From positions 23,050 to 87,049 of the forward strand of contig DASVDI010000053.1 in assembly GCA_036381175.1 (NCBI GenBank): a DNA stretch of 64,000 nt. Reading direction: 5' to 3'. Below the pieces are notes generated by a model, which saw only the letters and a program-made list of their open reading frames with translations, searched no databases and had not been told where the DNA came from. How positions within the stretch are numbered: the stretch's first letter is position 1; each line of letters starts with the position of its first letter. Below are positions 7,770 to 16,973 of the stretch, one piece after another. This DNA is from JAJUFS01 sp036381175 (lineage in GTDB: Bacteria; Pseudomonadota; Gammaproteobacteria; Natronospirales; JAJUFS01). A program made the position numbers and the translations under genes.

Positions 7770-7906
7770 CGTGTTCTCCTGCAGTGCAAACCCGCATGCA
7801 ATATAGCACCGCATCGGGATGCGAAAAAGCGACCGGCGCCGCGCTCCGGCGTCGGCAACACGTCGCCCAGTGTGTTTTAATGCGCGGCCGGAACCCGGGA
7901 ATTCTT

Positions 7907-9154
7907 ATGTTCAAGCCCTACGAACTCTACATCGGCCTGCGCTACTTGCGCGCCAAGCGACGGAATCATTTCATTTCCGTCATTTCGCTGATTTCCATGC
8001 TCGGCATCGCCCTTGGCGTCACCGCGCTGATTACCGTGCTTTCCGTCATGAACGGTTTCGAGCTGGAATTGCGCAATCGCATCCTGAGCATGACCTCACA
8101 CGCCACCGTTACGGGTGCCGGTCCCGAACTCACCGATTGGCGCGCCGTTGTCGAGCAGGCCGAGCAGCATCCCGAGGTGCTGGGCGCGGCGCCATACGTC
8201 CAGGCGGTGGGGATGCTGAGCAATGCAGGACAGCTTTCGGGCGCGTCGATTCGTGGAATCCTGCCGGAAGAAGAAGCGAAAGTTGCGGACATTGATGCCG
8301 CGATGGTGCGCGGCAGCCTGGATGATCTCGAAGATGGCGAATACAACATCGTGCTCGGCCGCCATCTTGCTTACGGACTGGGCGTGCAGGTCGGCGACAA
8401 GGTGGTGCTGCTGATTTCCGAGGGTAATGTGACGCCTGCCGGCATCGTGCCGCGCATGCGGCGCTTTACCGTCAGCGGCATTTTCGATGTAGGCATGTAC
8501 GAATACGACAGCACGCTCGCCTTGATCCATCTTGATGATGCGCGGCGTTTGTTCAATCTCGATAACGGCGTGACGGGCGTGCGCCTGCGGCTCGATGACA
8601 TGTTCGAATCGCGCCGCATCGTGCGCGAGCTTGTGAATCATCTCGACGGCATGTATTACCTCAGCGACTGGACGCGCCAGCACGAGAATTTTTTTCGCGC
8701 GATCGCGACGGAAAAGACCGTGATGTTCGTGATCCTCACACTGATCGTCGCGGTCGCCGCCTTCAATATCATTTCGACGCTGGTGATGGTCGTGACCGAC
8801 AAGCAGGCCGATATCGCGATCCTGCGCACGCTCGGCACGAAGCCGCGCTCCGTCATGGCGATGTTCATGGTGCAAGGCACGTTCATCGGCGTGCTCGGCA
8901 CCGTGATCGGCGTGACGCTCGGCGTGCTGCTGTCGCTGAACGTGGAGAACATCATTCCCGGCCTGGAAAGCCTGTTCGGCACAGACCTCTTGCCTGACGA
9001 CGTGTATTACATCAGCGACCTGCCATCGGAAATGAAACTCGCCGACGTCGTAACTGTTGCCATTACGGCATTTTCATTGTCCGTGCTTGCAGGCATCTAC
9101 CCCGCCTGGCGCGCGGCGCGCATGCAACCGGCGGAGGCGCTGCGTTATGAGTGA
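7907..9154 (+). CDS. lolC: Lipoprotein-releasing ABC transporter permease LolC/LolE family
   Basis: A 415-residue inner-membrane permease that extracts outer-membrane lipoproteins and hands them to LolA. The N-terminus MFKPYELYIGLRYLRAKRRN is the family signature. One membrane segment at about 22-48 is followed by a large periplasmic domain (50-265) and three C-terminal membrane segments (about 270-400). It ends in the FtsX-like IYPAWRAARMQPAEALRYE motif. It overlaps lolD by 8 bp. No second permease (lolE) follows lolD, where it sits in E. coli. A single LolC/E-type subunit may therefore act as a homodimer, unless lolE is elsewhere. Confidence 0.93.
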   Translation: MFKPYELYIGLRYLRAKRRNHFISVISLISMLGIALGVTALITVLSVMNGFELELRNRILSMTSHATVTGAGPELTDWRAVVEQAEQHPEVLGAAPYVQAVGMLSNAGQLSGASIRGILPEEEAKVADIDAAMVRGSLDDLEDGEYNIVLGRHLAYGLGVQVGDKVVLLISEGNVTPAGIVPRMRRFTVSGIFDVGMYEYDSTLALIHLDDARRLFNLDNGVTGVRLRLDDMFESRRIVRELVNHLDGMYYLSDWTRQHENFFRAIATEKTVMFVILTLIVAVAAFNIISTLVMVVTDKQADIAILRTLGTKPRSVMAMFMVQGTFIGVLGTVIGVTLGVLLSLNVENIIPGLESLFGTDLLPDDVYYISDLPSEMKLADVVTVAITAFSLSVLAGIYPAWRAARMQPAEALRYE

Positions 9155-9839
9155 GATTGTCCTGTCATGCCGCGACCTTCGCTGCACTTACCATGACGCA
9201 GGCCAGGCGGTCGATGTGCTCAAGGGCGTGAGTTTCGACGTCGCCAAGGGAGAGTGCGCGGCGATTGTCGGTGCTTCCGGCAGCGGCAAGAGCACCTTGC
9301 TGCACATGCTCGGCGGTCTCGACAAACCGACCGGCGGGGAAGTGACCGTCACGGGACGCAACATGACGGACCTCTCGGATTCACGCCGCGGCGAGCTGCG
9401 CAACGCGGCCGTCGGTTTCGTTTACCAATTCCATCACCTGCTGCCGGAATTTACCGCGCTTGAAAATGTCGCGATGCCGCTGCTGGTCCGGCGTGCCAGC
9501 GTCAAGGAAGCGACGCGGCGCGCCCGTGAATTGTTGATTGCCGTTGGCCTTGAACATCGCCTGGAACACAAGCCGGGACAGTTGTCCGGCGGCGAGCGGC
9601 AGCGCGCCGCTGTGGCGCGCGCCATCATCGCCCGTCCCGCGGTGATCCTCGCCGACGAGCCGACGGGCAATCTCGATTCAAAAAACGGCGCGCAGGTGTT
9701 CGAGCTGCTGTTGAAACTGAATCGCGATCACGGAACCGCGTTGCTGCTGGTTACCCATGACAACCAGTTGGCGGCGCGCATGGACCGTACCTGGCTGCTG
9801 GAAGACGGCCTGCTTTCGGAACGCGTCGCCAAGACCTGA
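9147..9839 (+). CDS. lolD: Lipoprotein-releasing ABC transporter ATPase LolD
   Basis: A 230-residue ABC ATPase powering lipoprotein release. Walker A GASGSGKST (near 40-48), the Q-loop in FVYQFHHLLPEFTALENV (typical of LolD), signature LSGGERQRAAVARA and Walker B ILADEPTGNLD are all present. The start overlaps the lolC end by 8 bp, indicating coupled translation with the permease. The partner chaperone lolA is in the same window at 50861. Confidence 0.95.
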   Translation: MSEIVLSCRDLRCTYHDAGQAVDVLKGVSFDVAKGECAAIVGASGSGKSTLLHMLGGLDKPTGGEVTVTGRNMTDLSDSRRGELRNAAVGFVYQFHHLLPEFTALENVAMPLLVRRASVKEATRRARELLIAVGLEHRLEHKPGQLSGGERQRAAVARAIIARPAVILADEPTGNLDSKNGAQVFELLLKLNRDHGTALLLVTHDNQLAARMDRTWLLEDGLLSERVAKT

Positions 9840-9931
9840 CAGTCCTTCCTTCCTGCCCCGCGCCTGTTCCAGCCTCCGCGGGGTCGCGCCCCTGCCGCTT
9901 CAAGATTGAATCTGAAATCCCAAGGAAATGC

Positions 9932-9981
9932 CCTAGGCCCCTAGGCAGAAACACGGAGGTATCTGAGGTTGCTTACCTAGG
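9932..9981. repeat. Cluster of CCTAGG hexamers upstream of the TonB receptor
   Basis: CCTAGG occurs at 9932-9937, 9940-9945 and 9976-9981, with a further CCTAGC at about 9998. The first two form CCTAGG-CC-CCTAGG. CTAG is normally rare in proteobacterial DNA, so four copies within 75 bp of a promoter region suggest a protein-binding site. No regulator is identified. Confidence 0.4.
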
Positions 9982-10098
9982 TTACGTGTATTTATCCCTA
10001 GCCTGATTCATCCAACCATTCGAGGAACGCATGGAGACCGGGTTCCGGGAGGAGCCGGAAGTTCATGCGGACAATTCATCGAAAGGGGTGGGAGAATC

Positions 10099-12888
10099 AT
10101 GAACAGGTATCAAGAGAATCGGGTGCCGGGTGTCCGGCTGCTGGCGGGACTGCTTGCCATTCTTGTGACAATGCCGCTGGTCCATGCGGCGGAAGAGGAT
10201 GATGACGACGAGACAACGGAACTGGAAGCCATTGAGGTCACCGGAACGCGCATCACGCGCCAGGCCCTGGAGGGCGCGACGCCGGTTTCCGTCTATGATC
10301 GCGCGGAACTGGATATCAGCGGCGAGATATCGGTCGCCGATTTCCTTCGCGATACCACGTTCAACTCCTTTGGTTCCTTTCGCGAAACATCGGGCAGCAG
10401 CGCGCAATCCCAGGCGACGCTGTCACTGCGCGGTGTCGGCTCCGGCCGAACCCTGGTGCTCGTGAACGGTCGCCGCCTGCCGGGCTCGCCGGTGCTGGGC
10501 GGAGGCATACAGAACCTGAACACCATCCCGATGGCCGCGGTGGAACGCATCGACATCCTGCGTGATGGCGCTTCCGCGATCTACGGTTCCGACGCCGTTG
10601 GCGGCGTGGTCAACATCATCCTGCGGGACGATTACGAAGGGATGCAGATCAATGTCTCGCACGGTGACCTTGCCAACAGTGATGCGGACGAAGTCACGTA
10701 CAACATCGTTGGCGGTATTTCATCGGAGCGCGGCAACGTCACCTGGACGATCGATCACACCGCTCGCGGGCTCGTTTACAACCGTGAATCCGATTTCGTT
10801 GACGAAGCGAAGGGACTGGATACGCGGATCGGTTACAGCCCCTACGGTTATCCTGGATCCTTCGAAGTCTCTGGCGATGTGCTCGTCAACCCGGTAACCG
10901 GCGAAACCTACGAGCCGGGCGAAGTTACCGTATTTTCGCCGATCGAACCGGATCCGCGCTGTCCTGCGGCGCTGGGTGACGAGACTTATCCCGATTCCGT
11001 GGTCGCGCCATTGGGCGGCGGCAACTTCGTGTGTTCGTACAATCATCCGTCGCTGTCGGCGTCAATGGCGTCAACCAAGCGAACCAGCCTGTCGGTGATG
11101 TCGACCTATGACATCAGCGAGGCCGTGGAATTCTTCGGACGCTTTACGTACTCGCGTCACGAAAGCTTCGGCGTATTCGCGCCGGCTCCCGCCTATTTCC
11201 CCAACATCATGGAGGCGGACAATCCGAACTATCCCGACTTCGCGCCGGATTCGATCACCTGGTATGCGGACCCGGAAACGGGCCTGCCGACATCGGAGTC
11301 GACGGAAGGCGCCATCGAACAGACCCTGACGGGCGACTTCCCGCTCAGCCTTTACCTCAGGACCGTACCGCTGGGTACACGTGATGGCGACGTGCGTGAC
11401 TACCAGTTGGATATGGTTGCGGGCCTGCGCGGATTCACCGATCTGCTGGGCGGCATGGACTGGGAGATCGGCGCCCAGCACAACCGCTTCGAGATCGACG
11501 AGTTCGGCGACGGTTATGGCCTGAACTCGGTGCTTTACGAAGTGGTCGAGAGCGGCGAACTGGACCCGTTCGGCGAACTGGATCCCGAGGTGCTCGCCGC
11601 CGTGCTGCACACGACCGCGAAGAAGGCGCAGATGGTCTACAAGGGTTTTGACGGCCAGGCGTCGATGGACCTGTTCGGAGTGCCGTATGGCGTGGTCGCG
11701 GCGGCGTTCGGTTTCGAGTACGCCGACGAAAGCTACTTTGAAGACTATGACGCGCAGAGTTCGGCAGGTAACGTTTTCGGCAGCGCCGGTAACGATACCG
11801 GTGGCGGCCGTACTCGCAAGGCCGTGTTCGCGGAGTTCCTGATTCCACTGCTCCCGACCCTGGAAGCCAACCTGGCGGTCCGCCGGGACGATTACAGCGA
11901 CTTCGGAACGACCACCAATCCGAAACTGTCCCTGCGCTGGGCGCCGACGAACGAATGGCTGTTCCGCGCAAGCTACGGTGAAAGCTTCATCGCGCCGGAC
12001 CTCGGCACGCTTTACGCCGCTACCGCTTTCAGCGCGGAAACGCTGATCGACCGCGTCGGTTGTGAAGCGGATGGCGGCACCGGTCCGCGCTGCAGCGGGC
12101 AGCAATACGACACCTATTTTTATGGTGCGGCGACGGTAGGGGCGAACCTGCAACCGGAAACGGCGGAAAACTTCACGCTCGGCATGGTCTGGTCACCGGA
12201 CCGGATGTTCAGCGTCGGCCTGGATTACTACGACATCACGCTGGATAACGTGATCGTGCAGGACGCCCAGGCGTTGCTTGATGCGGAGTTCGAAGGCCGT
12301 CCGCTGCCGCAAGGTGCGAGCGTGGAGCGCCAGGCAGGCCGCATTGTTCGCATCAATGCACCGCCGATCAATGGCAAGGGCTTCGAGACCAGCGGCGTTG
12401 ATCTCGATGCGACCTTCCGATTGGAACTGGGCGTCGGCACGTTGATAACCGGCCTGCAGTGGAGCCACATTCTCACGTATGACCAGGAGCTGCTGGCGGG
12501 TGCCGGCGCGGAAGACCAGCTTGATCTTGCCGGTCAGCCGGATCACCGCGGCATCCTTTCGCTGACCTGGCTGCAAGGTCCATTTACCGCAAACCTGCAA
12601 TACAACATCCTGCCGTCCACGACGGCGGGGGTGAGTGGCGACTGGGAAAATGCGGCGACGGATCCGAACGCACAGGACCGGCTGGATCGCCAGATCGATG
12701 CCTGGAACACGCTGGACGCACAGCTTTCCTATGCGACGCCCTGGGACGGCAAGATCAGCGTCGGCGCGCGCAATGTCACCGACGAAGACCCGCCGCTCGA
12801 TGCAACCTTCGGCTATCCGTACTACGACAACGAGCTCTACAACCCGTTCGGTCGCGTGACCTACGTGCGTTACACGCAGAACTTCTGA
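10099..12888 (+). CDS. TonB-dependent outer-membrane receptor
   Basis: A 929-residue outer-membrane receptor for TonB-powered uptake. A signal peptide (cleavage near residue 31, after LVHA) is followed by an acidic stretch and a TonB-box-like EAIEVTGTRI. The plug domain (about 55-185) carries LSLRGVGSGRTLVLVNGRR and GASAIYGSDAVGGVVNIILR. A long beta-barrel ends in the canonical terminal Phe (RYTQNF). GGGAG precedes the ATG. No ligand can be read from the sequence, and there is no adjacent siderophore, vitamin or glycan gene. It is monocistronic: about 260 bp of upstream non-coding DNA and a strong terminator downstream. Receptors of this form are abundant in oligotrophic gammaproteobacteria. 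Confidence 0.95.
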   Translation: MNRYQENRVPGVRLLAGLLAILVTMPLVHAAEEDDDDETTELEAIEVTGTRITRQALEGATPVSVYDRAELDISGEISVADFLRDTTFNSFGSFRETSGSSAQSQATLSLRGVGSGRTLVLVNGRRLPGSPVLGGGIQNLNTIPMAAVERIDILRDGASAIYGSDAVGGVVNIILRDDYEGMQINVSHGDLANSDADEVTYNIVGGISSERGNVTWTIDHTARGLVYNRESDFVDEAKGLDTRIGYSPYGYPGSFEVSGDVLVNPVTGETYEPGEVTVFSPIEPDPRCPAALGDETYPDSVVAPLGGGNFVCSYNHPSLSASMASTKRTSLSVMSTYDISEAVEFFGRFTYSRHESFGVFAPAPAYFPNIMEADNPNYPDFAPDSITWYADPETGLPTSESTEGAIEQTLTGDFPLSLYLRTVPLGTRDGDVRDYQLDMVAGLRGFTDLLGGMDWEIGAQHNRFEIDEFGDGYGLNSVLYEVVESGELDPFGELDPEVLAAVLHTTAKKAQMVYKGFDGQASMDLFGVPYGVVAAAFGFEYADESYFEDYDAQSSAGNVFGSAGNDTGGGRTRKAVFAEFLIPLLPTLEANLAVRRDDYSDFGTTTNPKLSLRWAPTNEWLFRASYGESFIAPDLGTLYAATAFSAETLIDRVGCEADGGTGPRCSGQQYDTYFYGAATVGANLQPETAENFTLGMVWSPDRMFSVGLDYYDITLDNVIVQDAQALLDAEFEGRPLPQGASVERQAGRIVRINAPPINGKGFETSGVDLDATFRLELGVGTLITGLQWSHILTYDQELLAGAGAEDQLDLAGQPDHRGILSLTWLQGPFTANLQYNILPSTTAGVSGDWENAATDPNAQDRLDRQIDAWNTLDAQLSYATPWDGKISVGARNVTDEDPPLDATFGYPYYDNELYNPFGRVTYVRYTQNF

Positions 12889-12911
12889 ACGGAAACCAAC
12901 CGGCAAGTACC

Positions 12912-12954
12912 GCAGCAGGGGCGGGCAGGAAACTGTCCGCCCCTGCTGCTTTTA
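12912..12954 (+). terminator. Intrinsic terminator of the TonB receptor gene
   Basis: A 17-bp perfect stem (GCAGCAGGGGCGGGCAG pairing with its complement, loop GAAA) is followed by TTTTA. It overlaps the last bases of the convergent DUF2062 gene. Confidence 0.88.
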
Positions 12955-13488
12955 CTTGCGTCGCCGCAGCGGATGCAGCCGGAAATGCGGCCGCGAGGTG
13001 TAGCGCCGCATGACCGAGTACATCCAGATGCGGTTGAGCACGACATAACCAAGCAGCGGAAAGACGATCGCGAAGACGAGCGTGCCGAGCAGCATCGGCA
13101 ACCAGATATGCGCCAGGCCCTCGATCAGCCAGTCGAGCGTCGGTTCGAAATGGAAATTGCCCGGATCTTCTCCGAGCAGCAGGATGCCGATGGAATACTG
13201 GCCGTAAAGAATCGGACCGATCGTGAACGGGTTGCTGACCCAGACGGTAGCCATCGCGATCGGCAGGTTCACGCGCAGCCACAGCGCAACCAGCGCCGCA
13301 CCCGCCATCTGGACCGGCAGCGGGATGAACGCCCAGAACAATCCGATGGCAAACGCGACCGAGGCCGTGCGCCGGTTCGGGTGCAGCAACGCGGGATCGT
13401 GCAGCAGCGCCTTGAACGGACGCAGATACCATCGCTCGCGCACCGACTGCTGGTCGGGCAGATAGCGTTTCAGAAATTTTCGCGGCAT
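12952..13488 (-). CDS. DUF2062 family membrane protein
   Basis: A 178-residue inner-membrane protein starting MPRKFLKRYLPDQQSVRERW. It shows the DUF2062 pattern: a short basic N-terminus, HPNRRTASVAFAIGLFWAFIP leading into the first membrane segments (about 44-75), the conserved VWVSNPFTIGPILY turn, then two further hydrophobic helices (about 125-155) and a basic tail. The family's function is not established; it occurs widely next to DNA-uptake or envelope genes. Here it is divergent from comEC. Confidence 0.88.
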   Translation of the reverse strand: MPRKFLKRYLPDQQSVRERWYLRPFKALLHDPALLHPNRRTASVAFAIGLFWAFIPLPVQMAGAALVALWLRVNLPIAMATVWVSNPFTIGPILYGQYSIGILLLGEDPGNFHFEPTLDWLIEGLAHIWLPMLLGTLVFAIVFPLLGYVVLNRIWMYSVMRRYTSRPHFRLHPLRRRK

Positions 13489-13599
13489 GATCCGTCGAGC
13501 GCCGGGCTGCTGGAAGGGCGCGAATTATACAGTAAGCGCCAGCCGAGTCATCGTCGACGACCCGGCTTCAAAACGCACGCATTTGCAGGGAGGCAAATC

Positions 13600-15876
13600 A
13601 TGCTCGCCTGGGGCCTTGCCCAGCTTACCGGCAGCCTTTTGCTGCTCTGGCAACCCGTCTTGCCGCATCCCGGCATTTTCGTGTTGAGTCTGCCCATTGC
13701 ACTGGCCGCATTCGCCGACCGGCGTTCGCGCTGGCTCGCCGCGTTCTGGCTTGGGGCTGCGCTGGCTGCCTGGCAGGCGGACCGGAACCTGGATGACCGC
13801 CTGGATCCGAGCCTTGACGGCGAGGTCGTCGAACTTCGCGGCGAAATCGTCGGGCTGGTCGAGCGCGACGAGCGAAGGCAACGGTTTCGCTTTCGCATCG
13901 AGTCCGGCGAGTTCAATGGCGAGCCGGTCGAGCTGCCGCGCGAAGTGAGGCTCAGTCTTTATCGCAATTCGTGGGATGACGCGAATCCTGCGCTTCCCAT
14001 CGCATCGGGCGAGCGTTGGCAATGGCGGGTCAAGCTCCGCCGTGCTCGCGGATTCGCCAATCCGGGCGGTTTCGATTACGAACGTTGGCTGTTTGCCGAA
14101 GGCATCGGTGCGACCGGTTATGTCCGCGATCCGGGAGCCGCAAAACGCCTTTCCGGTGGAGAGAGTGGGTGGCGTGCGAGGATTGCAGCACGGGTTGAAG
14201 CGCTGGCGAGCGGACCTGCCGCCGGCGTTGTTCGCGGGCTGGCGACGGGCGACCAGGCCGGCATTTCCGATCCGCAATGGGAGGTGTTGCGAAAGACCGG
14301 GACGGCGCATCTCGTCTCGATCTCGGGCCTGCACATTGCGCTGGTGACCGCGCTCGGGCTCGGGCTTGCCACCTTCATCCGGCGGCGGCTTTTCCCGCGC
14401 TCGGCGTTGTTCTGGCCGCCGTTCGCGGGTGCGTCGATGGCCCTGGTCTACAGCGCGCTGGCGGGATTCGAGTTGCCGGTGGTTCGCGCACTGGCGGCGG
14501 CAATCATCCTGTTGTCGGCGCTTGCGTGGCGCCGCCAGCTTGCGCCGAGTCATGCTTTCGGTGTCGTGCTGGCCGCAGTTCTTGTCATTGATCCGCTCGC
14601 GCCACTCGATGCCGGATTCTGGCTGTCCTTCGTCGCGGTCGCGGCGATTCTTTTCCTGCTGGCGGGCCGCCGGCCTGCCGGATCCCGGCCGCGCCGCGCG
14701 CTGCATGTCCAGATGGGTTTGTTCGCGCTGCTTGCGCCGCTGATCCTGCTGACCTTCGGGCGGCTTCCGATGGTTTCGCCGCTCGCGAATCTCGTCGCGA
14801 TTCCGATCTTCGACCTGCTGGCCGTGCCGTGCATCCTGCTCGCACTGCTGCTCCTGCCGTGGCCCGCGCTGGCCGGTCAGCTGCTCGCCGTACCGGGCTG
14901 GTTGTTGACGCATCTGCTCGAATTCCTGGCCATGCTTGCCAAGCTGGATCCCGGCGTCTCGACCGCCACGTTGCCGCCAGTTGTGTTGGTCCTGGCGGCG
15001 GCCGCCTTGCTGCTGCTGTGCGCACCGCGCGCGTGGCCGGGCCGAATACTTGCGCTCGGACTGCTGGCGCCCGCCGTTGCGGCCAACCTGTTTCCGCCAT
15101 CGCGGCCGCTGACAGTGCATTTTCTCGATGTCGGGCAGGGACTTGCCGTGGTGGTCGAGACGGCGGCACACACTCTCGTTTACGACACCGGGCCGTCGTT
15201 CGGGACGACCGACGCCGCCTCGATGGTGGTTGTTCCTTTCCTCGAAGCGCGCGGCCGCGAACCGGACCGGCTGATGATCAGCCACGATCACAACGACCAT
15301 GCGGGCGGTCTTGCGAGTCTCGCTGAACGCTATCCCGAGGCGCAGCGATTGGGACGCGTTGAAGATGCGACGGTCATCGATTGCGCTGAACACGCCTGGC
15401 AGTGGGATGGCGTTTCATTCCGCGTGCTGCATCCGCCGCCACGGGTGGGCGCGGAAGGTAACGACGATTCCTGCGTGCTGCGGATTGAAAGCGGGGATTT
15501 CAGCATGTTGTTGACGGGCGATATCGAGGCAGCGGCGGAATCCCGCGTCGTCGCGAACGACAACATCGCGGCGGACGTCGTGCTGGTGCCGCATCACGGC
15601 AGCCGCACGTCCTCGACACGCGCGTTCGTCAATGCAACCGGCGCAGAATTTGCCGTGGTTGCTGCCGGACACGGCAATCGCTGGGACTTTCCGAAACCGG
15701 ACGTGGTACAGCGCTGGGAAGCGGCGGGCGCGGTCGTATTGAGCACGGGCGAGCAGGGCAACATTTCCGTGATTGTTGAAGACGGGAAAATGCGCGTTGA
15801 AAGCTTCCGCGACCGGCGCCAATTGTGGCGTGACGCCGCGGCACGACCGGGTTCGCTGTCGCTGCCCGTTCGTTGA
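13600..15876 (+). CDS. comEC: DNA uptake channel ComEC/Rec2
   Basis: A 758-residue inner-membrane protein for DNA transport in natural transformation. ATG at 13600 follows AGGGAGG. An N-terminal hydrophobic stretch and DUF4131-like domain (1-180) precede the Competence domain (about 200-480, multiple membrane helices; GTAHLVSISGLHIALV). The C-terminal metallo-beta-lactamase-like domain contains SHDHNDHAGG, LTGDIE and VPHHGSRTSST. This is the E. coli ycaI position, upstream of msbA-lpxK. Other competence genes are not in the window. The 71-bp gap to exbB suggests partial co-transcription. Confidence 0.94.
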   Translation: MLAWGLAQLTGSLLLLWQPVLPHPGIFVLSLPIALAAFADRRSRWLAAFWLGAALAAWQADRNLDDRLDPSLDGEVVELRGEIVGLVERDERRQRFRFRIESGEFNGEPVELPREVRLSLYRNSWDDANPALPIASGERWQWRVKLRRARGFANPGGFDYERWLFAEGIGATGYVRDPGAAKRLSGGESGWRARIAARVEALASGPAAGVVRGLATGDQAGISDPQWEVLRKTGTAHLVSISGLHIALVTALGLGLATFIRRRLFPRSALFWPPFAGASMALVYSALAGFELPVVRALAAAIILLSALAWRRQLAPSHAFGVVLAAVLVIDPLAPLDAGFWLSFVAVAAILFLLAGRRPAGSRPRRALHVQMGLFALLAPLILLTFGRLPMVSPLANLVAIPIFDLLAVPCILLALLLLPWPALAGQLLAVPGWLLTHLLEFLAMLAKLDPGVSTATLPPVVLVLAAAALLLLCAPRAWPGRILALGLLAPAVAANLFPPSRPLTVHFLDVGQGLAVVVETAAHTLVYDTGPSFGTTDAASMVVVPFLEARGREPDRLMISHDHNDHAGGLASLAERYPEAQRLGRVEDATVIDCAEHAWQWDGVSFRVLHPPPRVGAEGNDDSCVLRIESGDFSMLLTGDIEAAAESRVVANDNIAADVVLVPHHGSRTSSTRAFVNATGAEFAVVAAGHGNRWDFPKPDVVQRWEAAGAVVLSTGEQGNISVIVEDGKMRVESFRDRRQLWRDAAARPGSLSLPVR

Positions 15877-15947
15877 GAACAATGAAATAAAGTATGATGC
15901 GCGGCAGGTTGAAATTGCGGCGCACTGCCGCATTCCGAGGGAATCCA

Positions 15948-16556
15948 ATGCTGGAGATCGTGCGTTCGGGCGGCTGGCTGATGCTGCCCATCATTCTTTG
16001 CTCCATCATCGCCGCGGGCATCATCATCGAACGTCTCTGGTCGCTGCAGGATCGCAAGGTGGTGCCCGAGCACCTGGTGGCCAAGGTCTGGCACCTGCTG
16101 AAAGCAGGCTCGCTCGGCGAAGAAGAAGTGCGCAATCTGTACAACAGTTCGCCGCTGGGCCGATTGCTCGCGACCGGTCTCACGTACCGCAACCGTTCGC
16201 GCGAACTCGTGAAGGAAATGGTCGAAGACACCGGCCGCCACGTCGCGCACGAACTCGAACGCTATCTCAACACGCTTGGCACCATCGCGGCGATTTCGCC
16301 GCTGCTCGGGTTGCTCGGGACTGTGGTCGGCATGATCCAGGTGTTCGCCGTGATCACCTCGCAGGGCGTCGGCAATCCGGCCGCGATGGCGGGTGGTATT
16401 TCCACCGCACTGATCACGACCGCGGCGGGGTTGATCGTCGCGATTCCGGCGCTGGTGGCTTACCGTTATTTGCGCGGCCGCGTGAACGAGCATGTCGTGC
16501 GCATGGAGCAGGAAGCCATCAAGCTCGTTGAAGCACTGCACGGCGAGCGCGCATGA
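15948..16556 (+). CDS. exbB: MotA/TolQ/ExbB proton channel family protein
   Basis: A 202-residue membrane protein with the ExbB/TolQ layout. A first helix at about 10-26 (LMLPIILCSIIAAGIIIERLW) precedes a cytoplasmic region. Two helices follow (about 108-130 and 150-178) around NTLGTIAAISPLLGLLGTVVGM and GGISTALITTAAGLIVAIPA. GAGGGAA precedes the ATG. It overlaps exbD by 4 bp. Placed between comEC and msbA, this pair probably energises an outer-membrane or envelope process by proton-motive force; which TonB/TolA-like partner it serves is not visible here. Confidence 0.92.
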   Translation: MLEIVRSGGWLMLPIILCSIIAAGIIIERLWSLQDRKVVPEHLVAKVWHLLKAGSLGEEEVRNLYNSSPLGRLLATGLTYRNRSRELVKEMVEDTGRHVAHELERYLNTLGTIAAISPLLGLLGTVVGMIQVFAVITSQGVGNPAAMAGGISTALITTAAGLIVAIPALVAYRYLRGRVNEHVVRMEQEAIKLVEALHGERA

Positions 16557-16972
16557 AGTTGCAGACGCGACAGGCCGAGGAACCCGAGCTCAGTCTCGTC
16601 TCGCTGATCGACGTGGTGCTGATGATGGTGATTTTCTTCATGGTGTCGACCAGCTTCGTGCACGAGGCGGCGCTGAAAGTGCAATTGCCCGAGGCGAGCG
16701 TGGAGACGCCAACGTCGGACGCGGCTCCGCTGGAACTCGTGGTCGACCAGGACGGCAATTACTTTCTCAATGGTCGCGCGCTGATCGCGAACCGTGCGGA
16801 TGTATTGCGGAGCGCGCTTGAGAAAACCGCGGGCGAGCGTCGCGACATTCCTTTGACCATTCGCGCGGACGCGAATACCACGCACCAGTCGGTCGTGACC
16901 GTGATGGATGTCGCCGGCAAGATGGGTTTTGTGAACATCACCATTGTTACCGCGAAGCAGGGCGGCGGGTAA
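16553..16972 (+). CDS. exbD: ExbD/TolR family protein
   Basis: A 139-residue single-pass partner of ExbB. A short cytoplasmic N-terminus is followed by the transmembrane helix SLIDVVLMMVIFFMVSTSF (about 17-35), which holds the essential membrane Asp in LIDVVL. The periplasmic domain (40-139) has the ExbD pattern VVDQDGNYFLNGR...IRADANTTHQSVVTVMD. Start and stop overlap (ATGA) with exbB and a 1-bp gap to msbA place it in one operon with lipid A export. Confidence 0.93.
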   Translation: MKLQTRQAEEPELSLVSLIDVVLMMVIFFMVSTSFVHEAALKVQLPEASVETPTSDAAPLELVVDQDGNYFLNGRALIANRADVLRSALEKTAGERRDIPLTIRADANTTHQSVVTVMDVAGKMGFVNITIVTAKQGGG

Positions 16973-16973
16973 C

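Noticed and set aside
9850..9890. CCCCGCG/CGCGGGG hairpin after lolD as a terminator
   Set aside because: The stem is short, the loop is 14 nt and no T-tract follows.
11071..12153. Minus-strand open frame inside the TonB receptor gene
   Set aside because: No start site, no motifs, and fully inside a well-supported receptor.
13525..15393. Long minus-strand open frame opposite comEC
   Set aside because: Arg/Gln/Gly-rich composition typical of an antisense shadow; comEC on the other strand has full family motifs.
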